From: Candidatus Desulfofervidaceae bacterium | GTDB taxonomy: Bacteria; Desulfobacterota; Desulfofervidia; Desulfofervidales; Desulfofervidaceae | Assembly: GCA_027064585.1 (NCBI GenBank) | Contig: JAMOPI010000028.1 | Span: 167,488-231,487 of the forward strand | DNA: 64,000 nucleotides | Direction: 5' to 3' | In this document: positions 55,608-63,949 of the stretch, piece by piece | Numbering within the stretch: the stretch's first letter is position 1 | Layout of the letters: every line of letters begins with the position of its first letter | Translations under genes and position numbers: made by a program | The notes under the pieces: generated by a model | Database searches by the model: none | Told to the model about the DNA's origin: nothing | What the model saw: the letters and a program-made list of their open reading frames with translations, nothing else

Positions 55608-55997
55608 TTATTTCCCTAAGCCAACAATAGCTACCCCACAGGCGATTAAAATCATTCCTATAATCTGGGCAATGCTCAAGCTTTCACCCAGAAAAAAGGT
55701 AGAGCTTAGGGGGATACCAATGTAGGTGAGGGCAAGGAAAAGATACGCATACCCCAGCGGAAAATGAGAAAGGACAATAAGCCATAAAACAAGGTCTAGA
55801 CCATATAAGACAATGGCCACCCAGATCAGGGGGGTAGCAATGACCTTTTTTAAAAACATTATCATTTCGCCCTTATATCCCCCTATCTGCATCATTCCCT
55901 TTTTCAGAAGGAGCTGGCCGATAATGGAAAGAATCACACAGAAGAGGATCAAAATCATTTTTTCTTTGGTGGCAAAAATAGACTTTCCTTTTGACAT
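55608..55997 (-). CDS. Small four-helix EamA/SMR-like transporter
   Basis: 129 residues, four transmembrane helices (residues ~13-33, 48-72, 76-97, 103-127). GYAYLFLALTYIGIPLSSTFFLGESLSIAQIIGMILIACG fits the EamA/SMR drug/metabolite superfamily, in a short one-domain form like the ArnE/ArnF or PNC-flippase subunits. The start overlaps the glycosyltransferase gene upstream by 43 bp, so a lipid-linked sugar flippase is a sensible inference. Confidence 0.65.
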   Translation of the reverse strand: MSKGKSIFATKEKMILILFCVILSIIGQLLLKKGMMQIGGYKGEMIMFLKKVIATPLIWVAIVLYGLDLVLWLIVLSHFPLGYAYLFLALTYIGIPLSSTFFLGESLSIAQIIGMILIACGVAIVGLGK

Positions 55998-57475
55998 ACT
56001 AAAATAAATTGATAAGCAAATAAAGTTTTTCTTAACTTGGTTAACGGATAATACAAATATGTCAATATACGGCCTAGCTTTTCTCCTAAAACAAGTTCAA
56101 ATGGAATGGGGGTGGTTCTTACCTTTATTATTTTAAAACCTGCTTGCCGCATAAGTTGATAAAAGGTTTTAAAAGTGTAAAGGTGGACATGGGTTTCGTC
56201 TAAAATTCCCTTTTTACTATAAGGAAATAAACCTAATAAAAGTAATATTCTGTATAAAAACAAGGCAATATTGCCTGTAGAAGCAATCACTATTCCATCA
56301 GATTTCACAACTCGTCTTACTTCTGACAGTAACTTTTGCGGATTTTTAATATGTTCAAGCACATCTGCTAGAATGACTACATCAAAAGAGTCTTCTGGAT
56401 ATGGTATCTTAGATATACTTTCTAAATTACAGCAAATATAACGAGAAAATCTTTTATCTACTTCCTCGGAAGACAGGGCTATACCTACTACTTGACAATT
56501 CTTTTCAATCAAAAAAGGCAATATAGTTCCATATCCACACCCTATATCCAGAACATGTTTATCATAAGGAACAAGTTTAACAATTTGCATATGGCTTGAA
56601 AAAGGATGTGTTTTTAACTGGTATGAGGGCATAAAAGAAGTAATTTTAAATCTGCTATCTTCTCTCAATCCCATTTGGTAAAGCTTGTAATGAACAATTG
56701 ACCAGAAGATATTCCAAGCATATTTGATACCATTGACATAGCAAATCTCATCCCCATAAAAAGAAGGGATGGGCACTTCATATATTTTTTCTCCCAATTC
56801 GCGTATTTGGATGATAATTTCTGTATCAAAGTGAAAATCGTTGCTGTTTAGGGTAAAAGGAATCTTTTTGAGAATTTCAGTGCTATAAAGACGGTAACCA
56901 GAATGATATTCACTAAGGTTTAAGCCCAAAAAGAAATTTTCATAGGCGGTGAGAATTTTATTGCCAATATATTTGTATAAAGGCATACCCCCCCTTCTGG
57001 CCTCACCCGGAATTATCATCCTAGAGCCAAAGACTACCTTTGCTCCTTTTTCCAAAACTGGCCTGATTAGACAAGGCAAGGCCTCTGGAGCATACTGTCC
57101 GTCCCCGTGGAGTAAGATAACGTAATCTAAACCCCTTTCTATGGCATAAATGTAGCCTGCTTTTTGATTCCCACCGTACCCCTGATTTTGAGACTGACGG
57201 TGGACAGTAAGTTTTTCCAATCCATAGACCTTTTTGAAACCCTCAGCCACCAGATAAGTATCGTCCTTGCTTGCGTCGTCAAAGACAAAGATTTCCTCTA
57301 CGAGGTCCAAAATAAGAGGAGGGATGCGTCTTAGGGTTTTGGCCAAAAGGTTTACATGATTGTAAGTAACGACAAATATGCCAATTTTAGGGATGGGTTT
57401 ACCTGCTTCTACCCATTTTTTTAAAAATAACTCATCCTCTTTAAATGCGGCTGCCCAATCGTATCTTGACTTCAT
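55955..57475 (-). CDS. Glycosyltransferase family 2/SAM methyltransferase fusion
   Basis: 506 residues. N-terminal GT2 (~25-260): IGIFVVTYNHVNLL, FVFDDASKDDT, LLHGDGQYAPE and SGYRLYSTE, as in dolichol-phosphate mannose synthase-like enzymes. C-terminal class I methyltransferase (~290-480): VLDIGCGYGTILPFL, VVILADVLEHIKNP and RVVKSDGIVIASTGN. Probably makes and methylates a lipid-linked sugar. It overlaps the flippase-like gene and the membrane protein gene upstream by 4 bp. Confidence 0.82.
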   Translation of the reverse strand: MKSRYDWAAAFKEDELFLKKWVEAGKPIPKIGIFVVTYNHVNLLAKTLRRIPPLILDLVEEIFVFDDASKDDTYLVAEGFKKVYGLEKLTVHRQSQNQGYGGNQKAGYIYAIERGLDYVILLHGDGQYAPEALPCLIRPVLEKGAKVVFGSRMIIPGEARRGGMPLYKYIGNKILTAYENFFLGLNLSEYHSGYRLYSTEILKKIPFTLNSNDFHFDTEIIIQIRELGEKIYEVPIPSFYGDEICYVNGIKYAWNIFWSIVHYKLYQMGLREDSRFKITSFMPSYQLKTHPFSSHMQIVKLVPYDKHVLDIGCGYGTILPFLIEKNCQVVGIALSSEEVDKRFSRYICCNLESISKIPYPEDSFDVVILADVLEHIKNPQKLLSEVRRVVKSDGIVIASTGNIALFLYRILLLLGLFPYSKKGILDETHVHLYTFKTFYQLMRQAGFKIIKVRTTPIPFELVLGEKLGRILTYLYYPLTKLRKTLFAYQFILVCQKESLFLPPKKK

Positions 57476-59118
57476 CTTACCTTTACCAATCTATATCCCT
57501 TTCCCTGCCATACCACTGGTAATGAAAGTACAATAGGGTTATGATCTTGAGTGCACAACCTTTGGGCCATTGGGGTGAAGGGGGTAAATATCTGCAGCTG
57601 CCCACAAGCTTGGTAGATATACCGAGGAAAGAGAATGTACTTTATTCCGTAAATGTGTGTTATCTTTTCAAAATCAGACTTGTTGCTAGTAAATAGCAAT
57701 TTTAAGGTGACCTTCATCCGTTGGCGCATCATGTTTAAGTAACGCCTATGAAACAGTTGGTAGGTTTCATATCCGGCCAGAATGGGACGATGGCCAAACA
57801 AAGGCACGCCATCAAGCACTGGGTCAGGCCAACCGACAATAACAGCATCTTCTGGTAGCTTTTGAATGGTTTGGTAAAGAGGAGCTATGGGTTTAAAGTC
57901 ATATACAAATCCCCTTGTGCCTCGCGGGGCATAGGTTAAGCCAACAATAGAAATAAGGCCCAAGAGGACTAGGCTTACTAGAGAATTGTTAATATTTAAT
58001 TTTTCAGCCACTTCTTTAAAGCTCAAAACAATACCTTCTAGAACAAATATTGGCATAAAGTAGCGAAGAAAACGAGTGGGAATATAGAATCGTGGATAGA
58101 ACCAGGCACTGATTTCATAAAGACCAATCAAAACAAGCCATAAAACCGTAAGAGAAGTTAAGGAAGAAGATGAGCAAATAAAGTAAGGTAGAAGGCAAAG
58201 AAGGAGAAAAAAGCTACCGTAACGGTCTGTGAATATTATCTCTCCTTTATGTTTAGGACGGTTAAAAATACGGAATACTTTGTATCGGATAATGTCCATA
58301 GCCTGAAAAAATGAGGGAGAAGGGGTGCGGTCAGGAAGGTCATAACGCCCTCCAGCTTGCATCTCAGGCATCTGCTGCATTTCCTTGGTTGAAAGCATTG
58401 GGCCCCAATATCGGCCTTTAAAAAGAGGAGGAAGGATAATGAGGAAGCAAACAATGCCCAAGAGTGTTAGACAGAGAAAACGCTTGAAAAAAGACCATTG
58501 GGTTAAAGGAAGAAAGTTTAGCCGATGCGGAAAGAAGAAGATAAAACTGGTGTAAAGGGCCATAAAAGGCGTAAGGGGTGGATAAAACAAAACACTTCCC
58601 ACCAGGGCAAGGGCTATGCCCCAAATATTTTGGGCAAATATACCATAACAAAATAAAAAGGCCATGGGATAGCCAAAGGCCCTAGGTAAGCCGCCTGCCA
58701 TCCTTTCAAAGAAGCCCTCACAGATAAAGACCATTGTGAAGAGAAATAATCCGCCACTAAAGTTTGCTAATTTATAACCTAAGGCAAAGGCAATAAACAA
58801 TGTAGTTAAAAATAAAAAGGCCGTAAGTAGTTTAGAAAAATAAATCGGGTCTATTGCAAGAGAACATACTGTTTTGTAAAGACATTTATATCCTAAAGGT
58901 AAAAGGTCTAAATAATAGCGGGCAATAGGGGTAACTTCAGAAAAGGATTTATATCCGACATTATAAAAATAAAAAATTTGAGCTAAATCATCATCATTAA
59001 CAAGATAATGATTAGAAAGTACTTGGTGATAATAATTAACACTGAAAGTTCCCAAGGCTAATACAATATAAGCAAACACTAAAATAAGCTGACTTTCACG
59101 ACTAAATTTGATATTCAC
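57472..59118 (-). CDS. Polytopic membrane protein, GT-C-like
   Basis: 548 residues. About 10-11 hydrophobic segments up to residue ~390, then a soluble C-terminal part (RGFVYDFKPIAPLYQTIQKLPEDAVIVGWPD; AGYETYQLFHRRYLNM). This shape is common in GT-C glycosyltransferase-like proteins; I see no catalytic motif I can name. The 5' end overlaps the TPR membrane gene by 17 bp. Confidence 0.55.
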   Translation of the reverse strand: MNIKFSRESQLILVFAYIVLALGTFSVNYYHQVLSNHYLVNDDDLAQIFYFYNVGYKSFSEVTPIARYYLDLLPLGYKCLYKTVCSLAIDPIYFSKLLTAFLFLTTLFIAFALGYKLANFSGGLFLFTMVFICEGFFERMAGGLPRAFGYPMAFLFCYGIFAQNIWGIALALVGSVLFYPPLTPFMALYTSFIFFFPHRLNFLPLTQWSFFKRFLCLTLLGIVCFLIILPPLFKGRYWGPMLSTKEMQQMPEMQAGGRYDLPDRTPSPSFFQAMDIIRYKVFRIFNRPKHKGEIIFTDRYGSFFLLLCLLPYFICSSSSLTSLTVLWLVLIGLYEISAWFYPRFYIPTRFLRYFMPIFVLEGIVLSFKEVAEKLNINNSLVSLVLLGLISIVGLTYAPRGTRGFVYDFKPIAPLYQTIQKLPEDAVIVGWPDPVLDGVPLFGHRPILAGYETYQLFHRRYLNMMRQRMKVTLKLLFTSNKSDFEKITHIYGIKYILFPRYIYQACGQLQIFTPFTPMAQRLCTQDHNPIVLSLPVVWQGKGYRLVKVR

Positions 59119-61321
59119 CTTTCAACCTTTCCTTTGTCTTCTTTAAATTAAACTTGGCCTTTTCAAATTGAGGATCAATCTCTAATGCCCTTTTATAATA
59201 TTTAGCCGCTATTTTATATCTACCTAAGCCAAAATAACAATTACCCAGGTTGTATAGGTTTTTCTTTTCTTCCTCTTTGTTTTTTGCCACCAACACTGCC
59301 CTTTTAAAATATTTAATCGCCTTTTCCAAACATAGGGTTTTATAATAGGCCAATCCCAAGTATTCATAAGCGCTAGGCACGGCCGTATCACCCGCAAGTT
59401 TACAGTATTTTTTAAGATAGGCTATAGTCTGCTTATATTGTTTCTTTTCATAACAAATTAATCCTAAATGGTAATAGGCTTCAGCATATCCTTTATCAAA
59501 AGAAAGGGCCTTTTTAAAGTTTTTAATCGCCTCTTGCCACCGCTTGGCGTTTTTATAGGCAAGGCCCAGATTGTAATAATTACTTGGATCATAAGGATCA
59601 AGCTTTACTGCTTGCCTAAAGTAAGCAATTGCCTTCTGATACTCCTTCTTCTTAGCATAAATTAGGCCAAGATTGTTATAGATTAAAACCACATTCTTAA
59701 ACTCCTTCTCCGCCCGTTTTAGCTCTGAGACTAACAAGGAGAGCTGTTTTTTCTCTTTATATTGAGCCATCAATTTGTCTATATCTTCTGTAGGATCAAA
59801 GTAAAAGAAGGGTTTGATGCTAGGAGGAAGGATATCTTTTTGCACTAAGAGATAACTTCTGTCATCAAAGCCAATTAAAGTCCAGTCAGGCTCTTTTTTT
59901 AAAAGATGAGCAAATTCCTTACCTTTAGTAAGCACAATTTTAATTTTATATCTTTCGGCCAGCCTTTTAAAGGCCTTTAAACATACGCTTTCTGCTACCC
60001 GATACTGCCAGTAAAATTCAGGTGGATAAATGGTAGGTGTGCGGCCATCTATAAACACCTTATATTGGGGATATAAGTGCCAAATCAAATATCCGCCAAA
60101 GCCATAGGTATTAAAAAGACGTCCCTTTAAAGTATACCTTTTTAAAAAGGCCGTGGTTTGAACAGGATAACTTTCTTTGGCCATACCAAAGCCAAGTTCC
60201 TTTTTAAAATAGGGATTTAAAATGATCATTTTCATCAGAAAAACAAAGGCAAGGGTGAGAAGGCCAGTATAAAGTAAGTTTTCCCCTTTAAAAGAAGGCC
60301 ACCACTGCGCAATGATCGGAGCTATCGTAAAGGCAAATAATCCCATAAACCGGGCATGTTTAAAGGTAAGAAAGGCAAGGAGGCCAGTGATAAGGGTATC
60401 TCTAATGACAATAGGTTTACGGCCCCAAATAAGACTCAAAATAACCATCCAAAAGAGCAGTTTAAAAAATAACGCATGGTTGAACTTAAACAAAAAGATT
60501 TCTTTAAAAGGAAAATGGTACCACTCTGCGATATATTTAGTGGCCTCTCCGCCTTCACCGGTATGGGAAAAGAGGGTAAATTTAAGCAACTTAACCCCGT
60601 AGGGGTTAACAAAGGTAAGGAGGGCAAGGACAATACACAATAAACTTAATCTTTGCATAAGGGGAGACTTGAGAATGTCTTTTACCTGCCATTTATATCT
60701 TGAGACCAGTTCTCCAACAAGATAAGCCCCGCTGATGTATAGCCCAATGAGAAAGCTTCCGTGTAGATTAACCCAAAGGAGAAAAACCAAGCAGAGTCCT
60801 AAAAAATATGTCCAAGAAAGACTTTGGAGGTAGCAATTTAGCCCGTATAAAAAAAGGCTAACAAACAAAAAACTAAAAATATGTGGCCTTACCATAAAGC
60901 GAGGATAGCTAACAAGGAGGACAAAGAAGATGAGCGGCCAAATAAAAAGGGAATTCTCCGTGGCCAAACGCAAACACTTATAAAGAAAAAAAAAGGCTAG
61001 GGCAAGGACGAGTGTTTTAAATAAAATGAGTCCAGCAAAATGGCCCCACTTATAAATGGGATAAATTAAAGTTTGAAAACCCCAGGTAAAATCTATCCAT
61101 GGATGTCCTTTTTGCGTATAGGAAAAGACATCCTGAAAAGGGATGCCCTTGTGTGTCCATATCCACCTCCCGGTTGCCAGATGCCACCAGATGTCAAAAC
61201 AATGGATGTTTTGGAGAGACAAACATAAAAACGATAGGATAAAAACACTTGCTATACAAATATGAATCCCTTTTTCCCAAAAGCCAAGGCGAGATATAGC
61301 TACAGGTTTCTCATGTTCCAT
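59102..61321 (-). CDS. Polytopic membrane protein with C-terminal TPR repeats
   Basis: 739 residues. Residues ~10-390 hold about 10 transmembrane helices; a soluble middle region includes FNTYGFGGYLIWHLYPQYKVFIDGR. From ~545 to the end are five or six TPR units (YNNLGLIYAKKKEYQKAIAYF; YYNLGLAYKNAKRWQEAI; AYYHLGLICYEKKQYKQTIAY). The membrane part resembles GT-C-type proteins. Directly downstream of pilin gene 61363-61872 with no clear terminator, so co-expression is likely. Confidence 0.6.
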   Translation of the reverse strand: MEHEKPVAISRLGFWEKGIHICIASVFILSFLCLSLQNIHCFDIWWHLATGRWIWTHKGIPFQDVFSYTQKGHPWIDFTWGFQTLIYPIYKWGHFAGLILFKTLVLALAFFFLYKCLRLATENSLFIWPLIFFVLLVSYPRFMVRPHIFSFLFVSLFLYGLNCYLQSLSWTYFLGLCLVFLLWVNLHGSFLIGLYISGAYLVGELVSRYKWQVKDILKSPLMQRLSLLCIVLALLTFVNPYGVKLLKFTLFSHTGEGGEATKYIAEWYHFPFKEIFLFKFNHALFFKLLFWMVILSLIWGRKPIVIRDTLITGLLAFLTFKHARFMGLFAFTIAPIIAQWWPSFKGENLLYTGLLTLAFVFLMKMIILNPYFKKELGFGMAKESYPVQTTAFLKRYTLKGRLFNTYGFGGYLIWHLYPQYKVFIDGRTPTIYPPEFYWQYRVAESVCLKAFKRLAERYKIKIVLTKGKEFAHLLKKEPDWTLIGFDDRSYLLVQKDILPPSIKPFFYFDPTEDIDKLMAQYKEKKQLSLLVSELKRAEKEFKNVVLIYNNLGLIYAKKKEYQKAIAYFRQAVKLDPYDPSNYYNLGLAYKNAKRWQEAIKNFKKALSFDKGYAEAYYHLGLICYEKKQYKQTIAYLKKYCKLAGDTAVPSAYEYLGLAYYKTLCLEKAIKYFKRAVLVAKNKEEEKKNLYNLGNCYFGLGRYKIAAKYYKRALEIDPQFEKAKFNLKKTKERLKGEYQI

Positions 61322-61362
61322 AACTTGCTTTTTGAAAGAAAAAGAAATCGTGTTTTTAGTGA

Positions 61363-61872
61363 TTAAAACCTATCTCCTTTTGGACCTATAATTGAACGTC
61401 TTTCTTCACAGGTACAATAATAAGCATACTGGGCATTTCCGTCCAAGTCTCCCCGGGCAATGATGGTGATATCAATAACTCCATTAGTATTGGGTATTTC
61501 GTCATTGCTTGGTGTGGCCGACGCTGGGTCAGAAGTATGATCCCCTTGGGCAATACCATAGTCATAATAGACCTTTCCGGCGGGATCAAAGCCTAGTTTA
61601 TCAAAGTTTCCAGAACTTGCCTGGTTCCAAACTTGTTTGGAAGGTCCGGCCTTGCCGGGGTAATAGGCCGCGGTTAAAAGGGTGTCTCTTTCAGCAGCAT
61701 AACTTAGTTCACAACGGCGCAAAGCACCCAGGTTTGTTTTTGCCTCAGATGTCTTGGCCCTTAATTGAAAATTTCTATACTGGGCAATGGCAATAGCGGC
61801 CAGAATGGCGATAAGGGCCATGACAACTATTAATTCCACCAGGGTGAATCCTCTACTTATCTTCATATCCAT
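61363..61872 (-). CDS. Type IV pilin-like protein (pilin 1)
   Basis: 169 residues. Class III leader cleaved at SRG/FTLVELIVVMALIAILAAIAIAQY, with Glu at mature position 5. The rest has paralogy to pilin 2 (TSEAKTNLGALRRCELSYAAE), a Gly/Asp-rich middle, and two C-terminal cysteines (YYCTCEE). A terminator-like hairpin (61882-61899) precedes it, and no ribosome binding site is obvious, so it may be expressed less than pilin 2. In-frame ATGs at 61872 and 61866 are equivalent. Confidence 0.85.
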   Translation of the reverse strand: MDMKISRGFTLVELIVVMALIAILAAIAIAQYRNFQLRAKTSEAKTNLGALRRCELSYAAERDTLLTAAYYPGKAGPSKQVWNQASSGNFDKLGFDPAGKVYYDYGIAQGDHTSDPASATPSNDEIPNTNGVIDITIIARGDLDGNAQYAYYCTCEERRSIIGPKGDRF

Positions 61873-61881
61873 AAGCGAAAA

Positions 61882-61899
61882 GGCCGGGAAGTCCCGGCC
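61882..61899 (-). terminator. Hairpin terminator between the two pilin genes
   Basis: On the minus strand GGCCGGG-ACTT-CCCGGCC, 7 bp and all G/C, is followed by TTTT (61878-61881). It lies 22 bp after the stop of pilin 2 and 10 bp before pilin 1, giving partial termination and unequal pilin levels. Confidence 0.75.
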
Positions 61900-61920
61900 C
61901 TTGAAAAAATAAAATCAGTT

Positions 61921-62397
61921 TTATGGCTGCTGCACAATCTTATACCCATTGTTTGAATTGGCTCTAAAGACATTAAAAGCCCTCTTTAATGAGCTACCTA
62001 AAGCAGCTGCTTTAGCCACATAGTGATTTTTATCAGCACTTGGAATATTATACTGGTAGTAGAGTTTTCCTTTAGCTGCAAATCCTAAATTGACAAAATT
62101 TCCATTAAATAGGTTTTGAGCTATTCTGTCATTCTCTACTAAATTATATTCTTTACCTGTATCTACTGCATCTGGATGTGCGTTGGTTTGGGCTAAATAT
62201 TCATCATTTTCCGCTGCATAGGCCTCTTCACACTCCTTAATAGCTCCCAAATTTGTTTTGGCTTCTGCACTCTTCGCCTTTAACTGAAACCTCTTATACT
62301 GCGGAATGGCAATCGCGGCCAAAATGGCAATAATCGCTACGACAATCATCAATTCAATGAGCGTAAAACCCTTACGTTCTTTCATTTTCCTAAACAT
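61921..62397 (-). CDS. Type IV pilin, PilA-like (pilin 2)
   Basis: 158 residues from the ATG at 62397, with AAGGAGGT upstream. Prepilin site KG/FTLIELMIVVAIIAILAAIAIPQY, Glu at +5. Mature C-terminal region has many Tyr and Asn (KLYYQYNIPSADKNHY) and few cysteines. Driven by a near-perfect sigma-54 promoter (62532-62547), typical of pilA. The longer frame to 62436 would start in a hairpin and is rejected. Likely major pilin of the strain, by inference. Confidence 0.9.
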   Translation of the reverse strand: MFRKMKERKGFTLIELMIVVAIIAILAAIAIPQYKRFQLKAKSAEAKTNLGAIKECEEAYAAENDEYLAQTNAHPDAVDTGKEYNLVENDRIAQNLFNGNFVNLGFAAKGKLYYQYNIPSADKNHYVAKAAALGSSLKRAFNVFRANSNNGYKIVQQP

Positions 62398-62413
62398 GCC
62401 TTTTACCTCCTTT

Positions 62414-62488
62414 TTAATTTTTTGGCCATGCCTCACATGGCCTTAAAACCTTCTTATGCCTTAAAGCCCCTTGTTTTCCCTTTTCCAT
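62414..62488 (-). CDS. 24-residue leader ORF before pilin 2
   Basis: ATG at 62488 with a perfect AGGAGGTGAAAG 5' of it, then MEKGKQGALRHKKVLRPCEAW and a TAA at 62414-62416. It lies in the 5' UTR of pilin 2, crossing the hairpin GGCCATG/CATGGCC (62424-62442), and ends just before the pilin ribosome binding site. Basic, no family recognised. Could be a regulatory leader peptide or a chance frame. Confidence 0.45.
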   Translation of the reverse strand: MEKGKQGALRHKKVLRPCEAWPKN

Positions 62489-62531
62489 CTTTCACCTCCT
62501 TTCTTAACTAGTTTCCCTGTTATGGAGGGAT

Positions 62532-62547
62532 AGCAAAATTTGTGCCA
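62532..62547 (-). promoter_or_regulatory. Sigma-54 promoter of the pilin genes
   Basis: On the minus strand TGGCAC-AAATT-TTGCT, an exact match to the TGGCAC-N5-TTGC consensus (62542-62547 and 62532-62536). Predicted start about 62521, giving a 5' UTR of ~124 nt that holds the leader ORF. Confidence 0.88.
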
Positions 62548-62608
62548 AAAATATTTTCTTAATTCACGCCCATTTTTGGCCAGACCAGACATTAACCGCT
62601 TATCTTTA

Positions 62609-62625
62609 TTGACAACCTTTGTCAA
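62609..62625. promoter_or_regulatory. Palindrome TTGACAA-CCT-TTGTCAA upstream of the pilin promoter
   Basis: A perfect 7+3+7 inverted repeat centred ~96 bp upstream of the predicted sigma-54 start. This is the normal place for an enhancer-binding protein; TGTC repeats are known PilR targets in Pseudomonas. No pilR gene is in the window. Confidence 0.6.
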
Positions 62626-62661
62626 TTTGGGTGACAACTTGCATCAGCAATTTAACTTATC

Positions 62662-63162
62662 CTATAACAAGCCAAAGCTCCGCATTACTTCGGCTAGTTT
62701 CTTATCTGTTTTGGCCAGTTCTCTTAGGGCAGCGACCAAACGGCTTTTTTCTTCTACCCTTTGCACTGCCTTTTCTATCAATGTCTTTCTATCCCAAAAC
62801 ACTAGCCCCATCATCGCCACGACCAATCCTCCAAACACTGCCGTTATCGCACTCATAATGTCTATAAGCTTGTTTATGCGGTCATTAAGAGAGCGATTAA
62901 CTTCATCTATGCGTCTGTTGGTATCATCTATGCGTTTATTCAACTCTGTCTTTACTTCATCTATGTATCTGTTTGTGTCATCTATGCGTTTGTTTACTTC
63001 ATCTATGCGCTTATTAATCTGCTTGAGTTCTCCCTTTATCTCACCGAGGATTTGAAAGAGCTGTTTTTCTTCTGCCGGTGTAAGGGCAAAGGCACTGTTT
63101 ATCTGGAAAAAGAAGCAGAAGAGGGCAAACAATATTACCAAGTATAGACACCTTTGTTTCAT
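62662..63162 (-). CDS. Secreted coiled-coil protein with a membrane helix
   Basis: 166 residues. Signal peptide (~1-26, ending near NSAFA), a region of repeated heptads (RIDEVNK, RIDDTNR, RIDEVNR; ~48-95) forming a coiled coil, one transmembrane helix (AVFGGLVVAMMGLVFW), and a charged end. The heptads are visible as 21-bp DNA repeats. Function unknown. The shape, coiled coil then membrane helix, recalls the duplicated proteins at 47101-47840, but I see no sequence relation. Confidence 0.6.
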   Translation of the reverse strand: MKQRCLYLVILFALFCFFFQINSAFALTPAEEKQLFQILGEIKGELKQINKRIDEVNKRIDDTNRYIDEVKTELNKRIDDTNRRIDEVNRSLNDRINKLIDIMSAITAVFGGLVVAMMGLVFWDRKTLIEKAVQRVEEKSRLVAALRELAKTDKKLAEVMRSFGLL

Positions 63163-63185
63163 GATTGTCCCCCTCTTTTTAACTT

Positions 63186-63215
63186 ATTATGTCCTTTTTT
63201 GCCTATTTTTGTAAA
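63186..63215 (-). promoter_or_regulatory. Candidate promoter for the coiled-coil gene
   Basis: Minus-strand TTTACA (63210-63215), 18 bp, CATAAT (63186-63191), about 25 bp before the ATG at 63162. Confidence 0.4.
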
Positions 63216-63218
63216 GCC

Positions 63219-63238
63219 TTTTTAGGTTTTCCTAAAAA
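63219..63238 (-). terminator. Weak hairpin after lepB
   Basis: TTTTTAGG-TTTT-CCTAAAAA on the plus strand (8-bp stem, AT-rich) directly after the lepB stop. AT-rich stem, so low efficiency. Confidence 0.4.
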
Positions 63239-63241
63239 ATT

Positions 63242-63949
63242 TTAATGAATAATCATGCCAATTCTACGCCAGCGAATGTTGTGAAAAGGTCTTTCCCAGG
63301 ACCAGTAGATAATCAGGGCCTTACCTAAGATGTCATTTCTATCTACAAAACCCCAGAAGCGGCTGTCCCAGCTAGAATCGCGGTTATCACCCATGACGAA
63401 ATATTTATGCGGCGGGACTACGATTGGCCCAAAGTTATCCCTAGGTGATACATCTCTGGGTAAAATGCGAGGGTCATTATGGTAGGCATGGGGGTCAGGA
63501 TAGGGCTTGCCATTTATATACACCTTTTTATCTATAATTTCTATCTTATCACCAGGCAGACCAATAACACGCTTGATAAAATCCTTACTCCTGTCTACCG
63601 GACAAACAAACACGATTACGTCTTCCCTTTGCGGGTCTTTAAATTTCACAATCGTTTTGCCAATGATAGGTAACCGAATTCCGTAATTAAATTTAGAGAC
63701 CAAAAGGTGATCGCCGATAAGCAGGGTAGGAAGCATAGAGCCAGAGGGTATTTTAAAGGCTTGAATAATAAAGGTGCGGATGAACATGGCCAAAACGAGG
63801 GCAATGACAATAGACTCTCCCCATTCCCTAAGCTGACTCTTCTTGCGTGCGATTTCGTCCAATTTCTCCTCCTCCATTTCTAAATAGTCGTCCCTGAAAA
63901 ACTCTGTTTTAGCTTCCAACCGGCCCCAATTGCTTTTCATATTGCTCAT
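63242..63949 (-). CDS. lepB: Signal peptidase I
   Basis: Membrane serine protease cleaving Sec/Tat signal peptides, 235 residues. A charged cytoplasmic N-terminus (~1-42), one transmembrane helix (IVIALVLAMFIRTFII), catalytic Ser in IPSGSMLPTL, catalytic Lys in DFIKRVIGLPGD, and the GDNRDSSWDSRFWGFV box. Start ATG at 63949 (MSNMKS) or 63940. An upstream gene may end by overlapping it. Confidence 0.95.
   Translation of the reverse strand: MSNMKSNWGRLEAKTEFFRDDYLEMEEEKLDEIARKKSQLREWGESIVIALVLAMFIRTFIIQAFKIPSGSMLPTLLIGDHLLVSKFNYGIRLPIIGKTIVKFKDPQREDVIVFVCPVDRSKDFIKRVIGLPGDKIEIIDKKVYINGKPYPDPHAYHNDPRILPRDVSPRDNFGPIVVPPHKYFVMGDNRDSSWDSRFWGFVDRNDILGKALIIYWSWERPFHNIRWRRIGMIIH

Noticed and set aside
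62880..63010. Short regular repeats suggesting a CRISPR or VNTR
   Set aside because: They are 21-bp units encoding coiled-coil heptads within one open frame, with no spacers.
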